Origin: DASUPK01 sp963843085
GTDB taxonomy: Bacteria > Actinomycetota > Thermoleophilia > Solirubrobacterales > 70-9
Length of the DNA: 64,000 bases
Direction: 5' to 3'
Assembly: GCA_963843085.1 (NCBI GenBank)
Contig: CAWJJG010000010.1
Location: 1-64,000, forward strand
The notes under the pieces are model-generated. The model saw only the letters and a program-made list of their open reading frames with translations. It was not told the DNA's origin and searched no databases. This document shows positions 7,422 to 15,715 of the stretch, piece by piece; the first letter of the stretch is position 1; every line of letters starts with the position of its first letter. The position numbers and the translations under genes are program-made.

Positions 7422-7449
7422 CTACGGTGCCGTAGCTACGGTTCCGTAG
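7422..7449. promoter_or_regulatory. two tandem perfect palindromes, probable TetR operator
   Basis: Two head-to-tail copies of the 14-bp palindrome CTACGG-NN-CCGTAG (7422-7435 and 7436-7449) directly abut each other and end two bases before the TTG/GTG start of the TetR gene. They also lie 30 bp from the start of the divergent HD-GYP gene, so one site could repress both. Confidence 0.7.
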
Positions 7450-7454
7450 AATTG

Positions 7455-8096
7455 GTGACCCCGCCCAAGAAGAAGAGCGCAGCCGCGCAGAAGCCCCGCC
7501 GCTACGCGCCCCGGCTGCCGCCGGAGGAGCGCCGCGAGCAGCTGCTCGACGCGACCCTCTCCCTGATCGCCCAGCGGGGCTACGAGTCGGTCTCGATGGA
7601 GGGGATCGCCCGGCGGGCGGGGGTGACCAAGCCGGTCGTCTACGACCTGTTCGGCTCGCTCGCCGACCTGCTCGAGGCGCTGCTCGAGCGCGAGGAGGAG
7701 CGTGCGCTCAACCAGCTCGCCGAGCTGATGCCGACGCCGGCCGAGGACGCCGACCCGGCCGAGGTCCTGGTCGACGGCCTCGACGCCTTCCTCCGCGCCA
7801 TCGAGACCCGGCCGGACGCCTGGCACCTCTCGCTGATGCCGATCGAGGCGCAGCCGGAGATCGTCCGCGAGCACGTCGAGCGCGACCGCACCGCAGTTGC
7901 CAAGCAGCTCGCCTCGATCGTCCGCTGGGGGGTCGAGCGGCTCGACGTGCCGATCTCAGACGTCGACCTGCTCGTCCAGGCGATCATCACGCTCGCCGAG
8001 CAGGGCGGGCGCCTTCACCTCGACGACCCAGAGAGCTACCCGCGCGAGCGGATCACCGCCTTCACCGCCAGCCTGCTCGAAAGCGTCCGCGGCTAG
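7455..8096 (+). CDS. TetR family transcriptional regulator
   Basis: A TetR-type repressor of about 213 residues. The helix-turn-helix is LIAQRGYESVSMEGIARRAG followed by TKPVVYDLFGSLADLL (about residues 35-75); the C-terminal part is the variable ligand domain. The start is GTG 7455 (or TTG 7452), placed against the tandem palindromic operator, so transcription is probably leaderless or the ribosome site is unusual. Its stop overlaps the next start (TAGTG), tying it to a coiled-coil gene. Confidence 0.88.
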   Translation: MTPPKKKSAAAQKPRRYAPRLPPEERREQLLDATLSLIAQRGYESVSMEGIARRAGVTKPVVYDLFGSLADLLEALLEREEERALNQLAELMPTPAEDADPAEVLVDGLDAFLRAIETRPDAWHLSLMPIEAQPEIVREHVERDRTAVAKQLASIVRWGVERLDVPISDVDLLVQAIITLAEQGGRLHLDDPESYPRERITAFTASLLESVRG

Positions 8097-8374
8097 TGGC
8101 GCTGCAAGGAACACTCGAGCGCATCGCGGACGCCGGCTCGGCCATCGGCAGCATGGTCGAGAACGTCCGGAGCATGGCCCGCGATACGCGCCGGATCGAG
8201 GATCACGCGAGGCACCTCGACACGATCGACCAGCGCCTCGACCGGATCGTCGAGCTGATGGAGCGGATGGTCGTCTCGGTCGAGGAGCTCACAAGGAAGG
8301 TCGACGAGCTCGAGGAGCACATCGCGCCGGTCGGCCGGCTCGCCGGCCGCTTCCCGGGGCGCGCGAAGCGCTAG
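8096..8374 (+). CDS. coiled-coil protein coupled to the TetR gene
   Basis: A 92-residue protein with a clear heptad pattern from about residue 35 to 80 (DTIDQRLDRIVELMERM..VEELTRKVDELEEH) and a basic C-terminus, so a probable coiled-coil dimer or trimer. The GTG start overlaps the TetR stop by one base, pointing to translational coupling and a shared function. No family recognised; it may be a partner protein or membrane-surface scaffold. Confidence 0.7.
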   Translation: MALQGTLERIADAGSAIGSMVENVRSMARDTRRIEDHARHLDTIDQRLDRIVELMERMVVSVEELTRKVDELEEHIAPVGRLAGRFPGRAKR

Positions 8375-8378
8375 CGCG

Positions 8379-8663
8379 CTATCCGATCTGGCCCTCGATC
8401 ACGACCTCGCCCTTGTCGACCGAGGTCCGGGTCCCTGGCGTCCCGGACGGGTCCATCGCGTTCATGACCTCGTCTGCCTTCTGCATGTCCGCCTCGTTGT
8501 CGTAGAACTGCACCGCGACCGCCGTGCCCTGGGACTCGTCGACGAGGATGCGGAGCGTCGTCGCCGGCATCCCCTCCGGCGGGTCGTTGTCCTCCACCTG
8601 GGATTTGATGCGATCGATCTGAGACGTGTCGACGTCGGTGAACCTGACCACTCGTGCGTACAT
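8379..8663 (-). CDS. small dimeric alpha-beta barrel-like protein
   Basis: A 94-residue protein that begins MYARVVRFTDVDTSQI and continues with a strand RILVDESQGTAVAVQFYDNEADMQKADEVMN, the usual pattern of ABM/EthD-like dimeric alpha-beta barrel proteins. These act as small monooxygenases or unknown binding proteins; no active-site residue can be assigned. The start at 8663 is supported by GGAGGAGGAG six bases upstream; the 13 extra in-frame residues before it are Arg-rich and unlikely. Confidence 0.72.
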   Translation of the reverse strand: MYARVVRFTDVDTSQIDRIKSQVEDNDPPEGMPATTLRILVDESQGTAVAVQFYDNEADMQKADEVMNAMDPSGTPGTRTSVDKGEVVIEGQIG

Positions 8664-8767
8664 CGTTCTCCTCCTCCGTCGTTGTGCACCTAGTCCTAAC
8701 ACGAATGCCGCACTCCGCGGTTACCGTCTCCCGTCCAATCCCTCAAGACTTAGAGACAGGAGGTCGG

Positions 8768-9502
8768 ATGTCGGTCGAGGCGTCACTCAAGGAGTTCAAG
8801 GAGACCGCGGGCAGCGAGTCCTTCCAGATGCAGGGCTCGAAGATGGTCAAGGTCCAGCTCAAGGGAGAGACCATCCAGGCCAAGCTCGGCTCGATGGTCG
8901 CCTACCAGGGCGACGTGAAGTTCGAGCACGCCGGCTCCGGCGGCCTGAAGCGGATGGCGAAGAAGGCGATGACGGGCGAGGGCGCCGAGCTGATGAAGAT
9001 CTCCGGGACCGGCGAGGTCTTCCTGGCCGACCTTGCCCAGGAGGTCCAGCTGCTGAACCTCTCCGGCGAGGCGATCACCGTGAACGGCGCGAACCTGCTC
9101 GCCTTCGACGCCGACATCGACTGGGACATCAAGAAGGTCGACGGCGTATCCGGCTTCATGGGCGGCGGGATGTTCAACACCCACCTCTCGGGATCGGGCT
9201 TCGTCGCGATCCTCTCCGATGGCCCCCCCGTCCTGCTCGACCTCGACGGCACCGAGACCTTCGCCGACCCGCAGGCGGCGATCACCTGGTCCGATGGCGT
9301 CAAGACCTCGGTGAAGACCGACGTCAATCTGAAGACCTTCATCGGCCGCGGCTCCGGCGAGACGGTCCAGATGGCCTTCTCCGGGAACGGCTGGCTGCTG
9401 ATTCAGCCGTCGGAGGGCCGGGTCACGAGCACCGCTGCCGGCGGCTCGGGCGGCGGCGCTTCGAGCGCGAGCGGTGCGATCGGCAAGCTGCTTTCCGGTT
9501 AG
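8768..9502 (+). CDS. AIM24 family protein
   Basis: A 244-residue AIM24 (DUF124) family protein, a tryptophan-RNA-binding attenuator-like beta fold. Visible family features are QMQGSKMVKVQLKGETIQAKLGSMV at the N-terminus, the GEVFLADLAQEVQLLNL and SGEAITVNGANLLAF strands, and GSGETVQMAFSGNGWLLIQPSEG near the end. The function of bacterial AIM24 proteins is unknown. GGAGG lies five bases before the ATG. The C-terminal 25 residues are a Gly/Ser linker. A hairpin terminator follows. Confidence 0.9.
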   Translation: MSVEASLKEFKETAGSESFQMQGSKMVKVQLKGETIQAKLGSMVAYQGDVKFEHAGSGGLKRMAKKAMTGEGAELMKISGTGEVFLADLAQEVQLLNLSGEAITVNGANLLAFDADIDWDIKKVDGVSGFMGGGMFNTHLSGSGFVAILSDGPPVLLDLDGTETFADPQAAITWSDGVKTSVKTDVNLKTFIGRGSGETVQMAFSGNGWLLIQPSEGRVTSTAAGGSGGGASSASGAIGKLLSG

Positions 9503-9505
9503 CTG

Positions 9506-9539
9506 AACGGGGCGGCCGCCTTGCGGCGACCGCCCCGTT
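9506..9539. terminator. hairpin terminator between convergent genes
   Basis: AACGGGGCGG (9506-9515) pairs perfectly with CCGCCCCGTT (9530-9539), and inner GCCGCC/GGCG pairs extend the stem. It lies between the AIM24 gene and a convergent lipoprotein gene, so it can serve both strands. Confidence 0.8.
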
Positions 9540-9547
9540 TGGCGTTC

Positions 9548-10411
9548 CTACTTGACCGTCTCGACGGCCAGGAGGCCTTCCTGGTCGTGGGACTTGCCCT
9601 TCCCGTCGCGGTCCATCAGCGGGCAGAAGAAGATGTACTGCCCGGGGGTCTTCAGATCGAGCGTCGTGGTCTGCTCGTTGCCACCGTCGAGAAGCGCCGA
9701 GCTCTGGAGTCCGCTCGGATCGACGTAGGACGGCGGCGGGCCGTTGCTCGCCAGGTCCTTCTTGATCTGGTCGACCGGAGGCGCCTGTCCCTTCACCGGC
9801 ACGGCGATGATGGTGTGCACCGCGTCATCACCCTTGCTGTCGAAGGTGACCTGATTGGTCCCCGTCTTCAGCCCGGAGATGTCCCACTTGTACTTGTCAT
9901 TGCCAAGCGAATCGGCGGTGACGTTGGCGTCGGTGTCGGGTAGGTCGCCGGTGGATCCACCACTCAGCGTCATGCCCGCGGTCGCAGGCGGACCGCTGCT
10001 GGGGGCGGGGCCACCCAGTGCCGCTGCATCGACGAGCACGTAGTTGCCCTGCGGCAGGTTGACCGTCGCGGTCCCGGTCTGCCCGGGAGCGACGCTGCCG
10101 ATCCCACCCTCCAGCTTCACCCACGGGGGAATCACGTTGCTGTTCTGGCCAAGGAGCTGCAGGACCTCCTGCTCGGAGTGCCCGGTGTACTGGATGAACT
10201 GCACGCCGTGCGGCGCCTTGCCCTGGTTGGCGAGGTCGACCTTGACGAGACCGCCCTTCGCCGTCTTCGGGGCCTCGAAGGCCGCCGCCTTGCCGTTTTC
10301 GCTGATCTTCAGCGAGAGCGTGGTCGGGTTGTCGTTGCTGTTGCTGCCTCCGCAGCCGGCGATCATCGCCACCGCGCCGATCGCAGCCAGGATCGAGACA
10401 CGCAAATGCAT
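9548..10411 (-). CDS. cupredoxin-like lipoprotein
   Basis: A 287-residue exported lipoprotein: signal peptide with lipobox IAGC at about residue 19-22, then a Ser/Asn linker. Two cupredoxin-like beta domains seem present: the first contains APHGVQFIQY, the last ends with PGQYIFFCPLMDRDGKGKSHDQEGLL, where H, C and H/M ligand-like residues resemble a type-1 copper site (FFCPL..H). Copper binding is inference. The start at 10411 follows GGAGG; four extra residues are possible upstream. Likely located on the outer face of the membrane. Confidence 0.75.
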   Translation of the reverse strand: MHLRVSILAAIGAVAMIAGCGGSNSNDNPTTLSLKISENGKAAAFEAPKTAKGGLVKVDLANQGKAPHGVQFIQYTGHSEQEVLQLLGQNSNVIPPWVKLEGGIGSVAPGQTGTATVNLPQGNYVLVDAAALGGPAPSSGPPATAGMTLSGGSTGDLPDTDANVTADSLGNDKYKWDISGLKTGTNQVTFDSKGDDAVHTIIAVPVKGQAPPVDQIKKDLASNGPPPSYVDPSGLQSSALLDGGNEQTTTLDLKTPGQYIFFCPLMDRDGKGKSHDQEGLLAVETVK

Positions 10412-10522
10412 GTGCACCTCCAACTCGTGTTACCCCCTCTGCCCCTAGTTCCGGATCCCCATCTGGAACGCGCGGCAGCCTCGCACACCCGGCCAGCGTG
10501 CGTCAACTCCAAATGTCAGCGG

Positions 10523-10999
10523 CTAGACGGGCTTCGTCGTCATCGCCCAGACGGCGATCAGGCAGGCGACGAGGAAGAGCGAGATCAGGCCGGTTGCGAT
10601 TCGCGCCGAGACGCTCGGCGACCCGCCCTCGCCTCGATTGATCCTGCGAACGGCGATCCCGCCGATCACCAGGGAGATCACCAGCAGCAGGAAGCCCATG
10701 TCCGAGACGCCGAAGCCGATGCCGATCCAGCTCACGTTGGAGTCCTCCAGATGCTCCTTGTGGGCGATCCACTGGGCGCCTCCGCGCATCACGACGTACC
10801 CCGGCAGCGCCCCGTAGAAGAGGCTCATGAAGCCGAGCTTCGTCAGCGGGGCCGAGCCACTGCGCCAGGCGGCGATCAGCGCGACCGCCGACAGGGTCAG
10901 CCCGCCGACCAGGAGCATCGCTCCGAGGATGTGAACGAAGAGCGGCAGGTCCCAGCCGTCGGGGCGGGTGATCGAGGCGAGCGTGGTCATCGCGCTCAT
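10523..10999 (-). CDS. four-helix membrane protein, DUF2269-like
   Basis: A 158-residue integral membrane protein with about four transmembrane helices (around residues 18-42, 55-72, 92-115 and 132-153). The N-terminal HILGAMLLVGGLTLS resembles the first helix of the DUF2269-type protein encoded next to it, suggesting distant paralogues that may form a hetero-oligomer. ATG overlaps the upstream gene's stop (ATGA). It is the last gene of a leftward cluster. Function unknown. Confidence 0.7.
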   Translation of the reverse strand: MSAMTTLASITRPDGWDLPLFVHILGAMLLVGGLTLSAVALIAAWRSGSAPLTKLGFMSLFYGALPGYVVMRGGAQWIAHKEHLEDSNVSWIGIGFGVSDMGFLLLVISLVIGGIAVRRINRGEGGSPSVSARIATGLISLFLVACLIAVWAMTTKPV

Positions 11000-11394
11000 G
11001 CCCAGGGCTTCCAGACCATGTCGACGAGCAGCAGGACGACCCAGAGCACCCGCATCCAGTGGGAGAACTTCACGCGCCGGTCGAGCGCGGCCGGGGAGGC
11101 CGCGTCACTCGGCTTGATCGACCGGCTGACCCGCGCGCCCGCGCCGTTCGCAAGCACCCACAGGACGATGGCGGCGATGATCCAGCCATCCCAGATCTCG
11201 TACTGGGGCCGGTTCAGGGCGAGCCAGACGCCGAAGACGAGGGTGCCGACGCCGCCTACGCCCCAGAGGATCTCGGCGGCCAGCTTGAGCGGCCGCGTCA
11301 CGGGGCTGCCGAGCGCGAATGCAGAGAAGATCACGACGCCGCTGACCATGAGAAAGGCCGACAGCACGTGCAGGAAGAGAAGCGCGTGGTACAT
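10996..11394 (-). CDS. DUF2269-like integral membrane protein
   Basis: A 132-residue membrane protein with four predicted helices. The start YHALLFLHVLSAFLMVSG, with a conserved His in the first helix, is typical of DUF2269/cytochrome-b561-like small membrane proteins. It is coupled to the downstream membrane gene by a 4-bp overlap and follows the LLM oxidoreductase gene by 12 bp. Function unknown; heme binding would be speculation. Confidence 0.7.
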   Translation of the reverse strand: MYHALLFLHVLSAFLMVSGVVIFSAFALGSPVTRPLKLAAEILWGVGGVGTLVFGVWLALNRPQYEIWDGWIIAAIVLWVLANGAGARVSRSIKPSDAASPAALDRRVKFSHWMRVLWVVLLLVDMVWKPWA

Positions 11395-11406
11395 CGGCGC
11401 GCGACT

Positions 11407-12258
11407 CTATCGGTAGGCCTGGATGCGCTCCGCCCACTCGTCGAGCTTGCGCTCCGCGCTTGCGGCGTCGGCCGCGTCCCCGGGACGCAGCATGTGAACG
11501 GCCCGAGTCACGCCGGCCTCCTCGTAGCGGTGCAGCACATCAGGATCCCGCGGCGGGATCTGCAGGGTGACGGGGATCGGTCCGCGGCCGGCCTCCTCCC
11601 CCAGCCGCTGGAGCTCCTCAACCCTGGCGATCATCCCCTCGTCGGGCGGGATCCGGTTGGGGAACCAGCCGTCGCCGAAGGCGATCACTCGCTTCAGGAC
11701 GTTCGGCCCGTTCCCGCCGACCAGCACCGGCGGACCCGGCTCCTGCAGGGGCGCCGGGCGGCTGACGATGCGGTCGAAGTCGACGAACTCGCCGTGGTAG
11801 CTCGCCTCCTCGCTGGACCACATCTCCCTGCATGCCTCGACCCGCTCGCGCAGAATCGCGAAGCGCCGCTCCGGGTCTGTGCCATGGTTTCGCATCTCCT
11901 CCAGGTTCCAGCCGGCGCCGACCCCGAAGATCATCCGCCCGCCGGAGAGCCGGTCGACCGATGCGACCTCCTTGGCGGTCGTGATCGGGTCGCGCTCGAC
12001 GAGCAGGCAGATCGCCGTCCCGACCCTGATCCGCTCCGTGGCGGAGGCCATGGTCGCGAGTGCCACGAAGGGGTCATAGATCCGGAAGTACTCCCGGGGC
12101 AGCTCGCCGCCGGCCGGGTAGTCGGTCTCGCGGCTGGCGGGGATGTGGGTGTGCTCGGTGACGAAGACCGACTCGAAGCCGCGCTCCTCCGCCATCCGGG
12201 CGAGCTCCGCCGGCTCGACCGCCTCGTCGGTGGGGAAGTAGGAGACGCCGAAGTCCAT
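11407..12258 (-). CDS. LLM class F420-dependent oxidoreductase
   Basis: A 283-residue luciferase-like monooxygenase-fold enzyme of the F420-dependent type (TIGR03619-like). Visible features: N-terminal DFGVSYFPTDEAV, FVTEHTHIPASRETDYP, the ATERIRVGTAICLLVERDP strand, LSGGRMIFGVGAGWNLEE, and PPVLVGGNGPNVLKR. It probably transfers hydride between F420H2 and an unknown organic substrate in the cytoplasm. The start at 12258 lies two bases after the stop of the upstream membrane gene, so they are in one operon. Confidence 0.9.
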   Translation of the reverse strand: MDFGVSYFPTDEAVEPAELARMAEERGFESVFVTEHTHIPASRETDYPAGGELPREYFRIYDPFVALATMASATERIRVGTAICLLVERDPITTAKEVASVDRLSGGRMIFGVGAGWNLEEMRNHGTDPERRFAILRERVEACREMWSSEEASYHGEFVDFDRIVSRPAPLQEPGPPVLVGGNGPNVLKRVIAFGDGWFPNRIPPDEGMIARVEELQRLGEEAGRGPIPVTLQIPPRDPDVLHRYEEAGVTRAVHMLRPGDAADAASAERKLDEWAERIQAYR

Positions 12259-12260
12259 GG

Positions 12261-12701
12261 CTATGCGGGCTGGAGCCGCCGCTGAGCCTGGTCGTTCGCC
12301 AGATAGAGGATCGCCAGCGGGACCAGGACGTCGAGCGCGAGTCCGAGAAGGCTCGCGATGTTGTCGCCGGTCGAGTAGCGCGAGGTCGTGGTGGCGTGGT
12401 AGATCAGGTGCGGCAGGCCGGCGGCCAGCAGCGAGATGGCGGCGGCCTGCACCAGGCGCTTCTCCATCCAAAAGGCGGAGAGGGCGGCAAGGAGGGTGAG
12501 GCCGAGCGCCGCCGCGCCGAAGTCGCGCTCGAGGTGCTCGTTGTAGGGAGGCAGGGCGGAGACCCAGTGTGTCCCGCCACCCGGGAAGGTGTCGTAGAAG
12601 CCCTTCGGCGCCACGAGGATCCAGACGGCGAGCCAGCCGATGGTGACCGCGAGGTAGATCAGCGCGACGCGGATCAACCCACGGTGCTGCTCGAGCTCCA
12701 T
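12261..12701 (-). CDS. hypothetical four-helix membrane protein
   Basis: A 146-residue membrane protein with four predicted helices (about residues 10-30, 62-80, 85-103 and 113-135). A His/Tyr-containing loop (PHLIYHATTT) follows helix three, a pattern seen in DoxX-like or unnamed actinobacterial membrane families, but I cannot name it. It is the second gene of a tight leftward cluster: six bases after the hydrolase stop and two bases before the LLM oxidoreductase start. Confidence 0.7.
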   Translation of the reverse strand: MELEQHRGLIRVALIYLAVTIGWLAVWILVAPKGFYDTFPGGGTHWVSALPPYNEHLERDFGAAALGLTLLAALSAFWMEKRLVQAAAISLLAAGLPHLIYHATTTSRYSTGDNIASLLGLALDVLVPLAILYLANDQAQRRLQPA

Positions 12702-12707
12702 GGCCTC

Positions 12708-13601
12708 CTAGGTTGACGCAGCTTCCTCGACGGCGTCGTCCGCTTCCTCGTCGGAGTCGTCCGACGCCGACAGGAAGGGAACGAGCAGCGAGGTGAGTCT
12801 GGCCGCCGCCCTCGAACCGATCGTGTGGCCGGCCTTCGGCAGCGTGACCAGCTCGGAGTCCGGGATCAGCTCTGCGACCTGCTGCGTCCAGGCCTCTGGA
12901 ACGAGGTGATCGTGCTGGGGCTTCACCACCAGGGTGGGCGCCTCGATTTCGCCGAGCTTCTCCTCGATCGGGTCGTCGAGCGCCTGGCGGAGGTTCCGGG
13001 CGGAGCGCCAGGGTCCGGCGTCGATGAAGTCGTGGACGATGGTGGGAGCGAGCCTCGGTGAGGACCTCGGCGCGTTCCGGGCCCAGCGCAGCGCGAGGCG
13101 CGCTCTCGAGCGGGCCTTGGGATCGAACATGGGCCCCACCAGCACGAGCCGCTCGACGGTGGCCGGGTACGCAGCCGCCAGGTCGACGGCGACCTGGCAG
13201 CCGAAGCCGATCCCGACGACGATCGCCGGCGCCAGCCCGTTGTCGAGCTGCCAGCGCCGCAGCGCGTCGGCCAGCCCAGGGATGTCGAGTGGATGGGTGG
13301 GCTGATCGCTCATCCCGAAGCCCGGCAGGTCAGGCGCGTAGACGGGCCGGCCTGTGCCGAGCGACCGGATCAGCGGCTTGAGGGTTCGGCCCGAGGAGAG
13401 GCTGTGGACGAGCACGATCGGCGTCGCCTCCAGGTCAGGATGGGAGCCGTTGCCGTTGCCGTTGCCGTTCGATCCATTCGCGCCGTTGAAGTGCAGCTCC
13501 GACTGGCGCTTCAACTCCGTCGGCACACGCACGTAGACGCGGTTGTTCCCGGCGTGGGTCCAGCCACCGTAGATCCCGTTTCGACGCCCTACCGCGGCCA
13601 T
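12708..13601 (-). CDS. alpha/beta hydrolase-fold protein lacking the nucleophile serine
   Basis: A 297-residue alpha/beta hydrolase-fold protein. The oxyanion strand VLVHSLSSG, the PVYAPDLPGFGMSD strand, an acid in QHDHLVP and a histidine in AGHTIGS are present. The nucleophile elbow, normally G-x-S-x-G, reads GIGFG, so the catalytic serine is glycine. Before the domain is an Asn/Gly low-complexity stretch (about residues 39-52). The C-terminus is acidic (DDSDEEADD). It may be a non-catalytic or binding member. Likely first gene of the leftward cluster ending at 10523. Confidence 0.82.
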   Translation of the reverse strand: MAAVGRRNGIYGGWTHAGNNRVYVRVPTELKRQSELHFNGANGSNGNGNGNGSHPDLEATPIVLVHSLSSGRTLKPLIRSLGTGRPVYAPDLPGFGMSDQPTHPLDIPGLADALRRWQLDNGLAPAIVVGIGFGCQVAVDLAAAYPATVERLVLVGPMFDPKARSRARLALRWARNAPRSSPRLAPTIVHDFIDAGPWRSARNLRQALDDPIEEKLGEIEAPTLVVKPQHDHLVPEAWTQQVAELIPDSELVTLPKAGHTIGSRAAARLTSLLVPFLSASDDSDEEADDAVEEAAST

Positions 13602-13652
13602 CTCCCGCCCAACATAGCCGCAATTTGCGGATTCGTGTCTTGCAATCTTTGT

Positions 13653-15167
13653 CTAGGTCCCAACGGCCAACTCGACGCGGTCCCCCAGGTGATCCAGGAG
13701 CGGCTCGACAGAGAGCTCACCGCAGCCAGCCCGATCGAGGATCTCGGCGGGGCTGAGCCGGCGCCCGTGGCGGTGGACGCGATCCCGCAGCCACTCGCCG
13801 ATCGCCGCCAGGTCGCCCTCGGCGATCCGGTCGTCGAGCGATCCGAGGTCGCGGCCCATGGCCTCCCAGAGCTGCCCGGCGATGACGTTGCCGAGGCTGT
13901 AGGTGGGGAAGTAGCCGAAGGCCCCGCTGGGCCAGTGCACGTCCTGCAGCACGCCGTGGGCGTCGTCGGGTACCTCGAGGCCAAGGTAGTCGCGGTAGCG
14001 GGCGTTCCACGCCTCCGGTAGCTCGGAGAGCTCAAGCCCGCCCTCGAAGATCTCCAGCTCCAGCTCGAAGCGGATCAGGATGTGGAGGTTGTAGGTGACC
14101 TCGTCGGCCTCGATCCGGATCAGCGAGCGCTCAACTCGGTTCGCTCCGCGGTAGAGCCGCTCGGCCTCGATCTCGTCGAAAGGTCCGGGGAAGCGCTCCC
14201 GCAGCCCCGGCAGCAGCCGCTCGAGATAGGGGCGGCTACGCGCCACCCAGTTCTCCCAGAGCCGGCTCTGGGACTCGTGAAGCCCGAGCGAGCGCGGCTT
14301 CGCCAGCGTCGTTCTGCGCAGCTCCGGGTCGACGCCCGATTCATAGAGCCCGTGGCCCGCCTCGTGCATCGCGCTGAACAGCGCCATCGCCAGGTTGGTC
14401 TCGTCGTAGCGGGTGGTGAGGCGAACATCGCCGAGGCCGATCGAGATGGCGAAAGGATGCTCGGTCGGGTCGATCCGCCAGGCGCCCTCGGGGAAGGGCA
14501 GCTCCGAGATCATCCCCGTGACCTGCTCGGCCTGGCGCTCTGCCGGGAACTCGCCGGCGAAGGGGTCATCAGCCCGGCCGGCGCCGTTTTCGGTGGCCTC
14601 GCGCACCAGGGGGACGAGGCCCTCGCGCAACTCGGCCAGCACGGTCCGCATCTGTTCGGTGGTCATCTCCGGCTCGTACTCGTCGAGCAGAGGGTCGTAG
14701 GGATGCGTGAAGCCGGGGAAGCCCTCGAAGCACTGAGCCCAGCGCTTGGTCAGCTCGACGTTGTGCTCGAGGTGGGGCAGCAGCATCTGGAAGTCCGATT
14801 TCTGCTTGGCCTCGACCCAGGCGGTCTCGGCGGTCGAGCTTGCGTGCGCCATCTCGGCCTGGAGCTCAGACGGCACCCGCGTCGCCTTCTGCCAATCACG
14901 AGCGAGCACGCGGGCGAGGTCGGCATCGACCGACTCCCCGGCGGGCACATCGCCCAGCTCGGAGCCCGCCCGGTCGATCAGATCGCCGATCTCGTCGGCG
15001 ATGAACATCTCGTGGCGGACGCGGGCCAGGGTCGCGAGCGTCTGGGCGCGGGCCTCGGCGCCCGCCGGAGGCATCATCGTGCGCTCGTCCCAGGCCAGCA
15101 GCGAGGCGGCTCGGCTCAGGTCGTGGATCTGGCCGAGGCGTTCGCGAAGTTCTTCGACGGCGGCCAT
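13653..15167 (-). CDS. M32 family metallocarboxypeptidase
   Basis: A 504-residue zinc carboxypeptidase of family M32 (Taq carboxypeptidase type), the normal length. The catalytic HEAGH motif lies at about residue 266, followed by the conserved LGLHESQSRLWEN segment and the C-terminal YFPTYSLGNVIAGQLW block; the DVRLTTRYDETN segment before HEAGH is also diagnostic. It trims C-terminal residues from peptides in the cytoplasm. Monocistronic; the SRPBCC gene lies 30 bp upstream on the same strand. Confidence 0.95.
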   Translation of the reverse strand: MAAVEELRERLGQIHDLSRAASLLAWDERTMMPPAGAEARAQTLATLARVRHEMFIADEIGDLIDRAGSELGDVPAGESVDADLARVLARDWQKATRVPSELQAEMAHASSTAETAWVEAKQKSDFQMLLPHLEHNVELTKRWAQCFEGFPGFTHPYDPLLDEYEPEMTTEQMRTVLAELREGLVPLVREATENGAGRADDPFAGEFPAERQAEQVTGMISELPFPEGAWRIDPTEHPFAISIGLGDVRLTTRYDETNLAMALFSAMHEAGHGLYESGVDPELRRTTLAKPRSLGLHESQSRLWENWVARSRPYLERLLPGLRERFPGPFDEIEAERLYRGANRVERSLIRIEADEVTYNLHILIRFELELEIFEGGLELSELPEAWNARYRDYLGLEVPDDAHGVLQDVHWPSGAFGYFPTYSLGNVIAGQLWEAMGRDLGSLDDRIAEGDLAAIGEWLRDRVHRHGRRLSPAEILDRAGCGELSVEPLLDHLGDRVELAVGT

Positions 15168-15197
15168 TCCCTGAATGTAGTGGTCGACCCTCGCCGG

Positions 15198-15695
15198 CTA
15201 CGGAGCGGGAGGCGCGCCCTCGGCCGCGACCTTCGAGAGTCCCTCGAGCCAGCGCTGGTGCACCCGGACCATGGCCGGGCGCAGCACGGGCTTGGCCAGC
15301 TGAATCCCCCAGCCCTTCTGGGTCTCCTCGGTGCGGACGAATGTTCCACCCGATTGGCGCTTCAACACCCAGCCGTGATAGCCGCGGCCACCCAGCACCT
15401 TGGCGTCCCATGAGATGCGCTGGCCCGGCTCGTACTCGACCACCTCCGAGGTGACGAAGGCGCCGAAGCTGAACCAGCGGAAGCGGCTGCCCAACTCAAG
15501 CTTGGGCCACGGACCACCGAGGTGCTTGATGAACTTCGCGTTCGAGTAGTAGCGGCCCCAGAGGTCCGGGCGGCAGATCCAGGCCCAGACGACCTCGGGC
15601 TCCGCGGGTATCTGCAGCTCGTTGACCGCGTGGAACACGGATTCCTCCGGGCGATGCCCGTCGGGCCAGTTGATCACCGTCTCGCCGTCGGCCAC
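15198..15695 (-). CDS. SRPBCC (START/Bet v1-like) family protein
   Basis: A 165-residue protein with the SRPBCC pattern: N-terminal strand FHAVNELQIPAEPEVVWAWICRPDLWGRYY, central ELGSRFRWFSFGAFVTSEVVEYEPGQRISWD, and a long C-terminal helix (RVHQRWLEGLSKVAAEG). These proteins bind hydrophobic ligands in a deep pocket and can be polyketide cyclases, dehydratases or carriers. No catalytic residue is assigned. It may be co-transcribed with the small membrane genes upstream at 15716 and 15902. Confidence 0.82.
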   Translation of the reverse strand: MADGETVINWPDGHRPEESVFHAVNELQIPAEPEVVWAWICRPDLWGRYYSNAKFIKHLGGPWPKLELGSRFRWFSFGAFVTSEVVEYEPGQRISWDAKVLGGRGYHGWVLKRQSGGTFVRTEETQKGWGIQLAKPVLRPAMVRVHQRWLEGLSKVAAEGAPPAP

Positions 15696-15715
15696 CGGCG
15701 AAACCTACCCGTCCG

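Noticed and set aside
13438..13484. Asn/Gly-coding GGCAAC-type microsatellite as a CRISPR-like or regulatory repeat
   Set aside because: It is an in-frame low-complexity linker of the hydrolase at 12708, with no spacers.
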